A stretch of 15,088 nucleotides of DNA from an uncultured Bdellovibrio sp. (GTDB lineage Bacteria; Bdellovibrionota; Bdellovibrionia; Bdellovibrionales; Bdellovibrionaceae). The position numbers were made by a program, and so were the translations under genes. The notes below the pieces were generated by a model. That model saw only the letters and a program-made list of their open reading frames with translations. It was not told the DNA's origin and made no database searches. The stretch is taken from contig NZ_CAMLDV010000082.1 of NCBI RefSeq assembly GCF_946478835.1, positions 1-15,088 of the forward strand. The letters are read 5' to 3'. The stretch's first letter is position 1. Each line of letters starts with the position of its first letter. This document shows positions 14,834 through 15,088 of the stretch, piece by piece.

Positions 14834-15088
14834 ATGGCCTCCGTGGATATTCAAACGATCTTAACTAAAGCAACATCCCTGACACAGGACCAAGTGCGTT
14901 CTGTGTTAGCCAATCCTTCCGTGGTGAGACCCGTCACGGTCGGAGAAGCTTTAGCCGCAAAAGAATTTTCCACGGCGGATGAAGTCGTCGCCGATCTCTG
15001 CAAAGAATTGGGACTGGATTTTATTCGCGACATCCCTGTCAGCGATATCGCCGTCGACTTGATCCGAGACATTCCTATTAACTACGCC
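14834..15088 (+). CDS. gspE: Type II secretion ATPase GspE, N-terminal fragment (cut by window edge)
   Basis: First 85 codons, open to the window end. GspE is the cytoplasmic ATPase that powers pseudopilus assembly. The visible part (begins MASVDIQTILTKAT; includes GEALAAKEFSTADEVVADLC, KELGLDFI and PVSDIAVDLIRDIPINYA) matches the N1E-type domain of GspE/PilB ATPases, including the usual IP-x-NYA ending; the Walker motifs would lie beyond the edge. The ATG at 14834 follows the gspD stop by 5 bases and has AGGA 9 bases upstream inside the end of gspD, so translation is probably coupled. The assignment rests on this domain and on gene order. Confidence 0.92.
   Translation, partial: MASVDIQTILTKATSLTQDQVRSVLANPSVVRPVTVGEALAAKEFSTADEVVADLCKELGLDFIRDIPVSDIAVDLIRDIPINYA

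Overview
The window is about 47% GC and tightly packed. It looks like chromosome from a Gram-negative, probably predatory Bdellovibrio-like bacterium. The reasons are a type II secretion gspC-gspD-gspE cluster, a System II (Ccs/Res) cytochrome c maturation pair, a chemoreceptor, and exported proteins including a papain-like protease. The taxonomic call is inference; there is no rRNA or other phylogenetic marker here. I see no mobile element, CRISPR array, tRNA or rRNA, and no gene-free stretch longer than about 185 bases.

Left part (1-4000, minus strand). A ResB/CcsB gene is followed with a 1-base gap by a CcsA/ResC haem-handling gene, so the two subunits of a cytochrome c synthase sit in one operon. 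In this sequence resB is split by a 1-base frameshift near 2288-2298: two overlapping frames together give one normal-sized ResB. Upstream is an N-formylglutamate amidohydrolase-like gene. Between it and the next gene lies a 50-base island of 78% GC with nested inverted repeats.

Middle part (4100-9314). A PduO-type cobalamin adenosyltransferase gene runs directly (TAATG overlap) into a GNAT-like protein gene, and the pair ends in a good hairpin terminator shared with the convergent neighbour. Next come two divergent genes for exported proteins: a secreted C1A-family protease with an EF-hand-like loop and a C-terminal fibronectin type III domain, and an unrecognised exported protein with twelve cysteines.

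Right part (9311-15088). A HAMP-less methyl-accepting chemotaxis protein meets the cysteine-rich gene tail to tail, with overlapping stop codons. Upstream of it in the same direction is a small unrecognised gene. Divergent from that, the gspC-gspD-gspE operon starts: inner-membrane GspC with a PDZ domain, the outer-membrane secretin GspD, and the first 85 codons of the ATPase GspE, cut by the window edge. GspC links the inner-membrane platform to GspD, and GspE powers export. The two exported proteins nearby are plausible cargo, but nothing in the sequence proves this.

I did not find a clearly new multi-gene system. The best leads are the frameshifted resB, the exported protease / cysteine-rich protein pair, and the GC-rich palindromic island.
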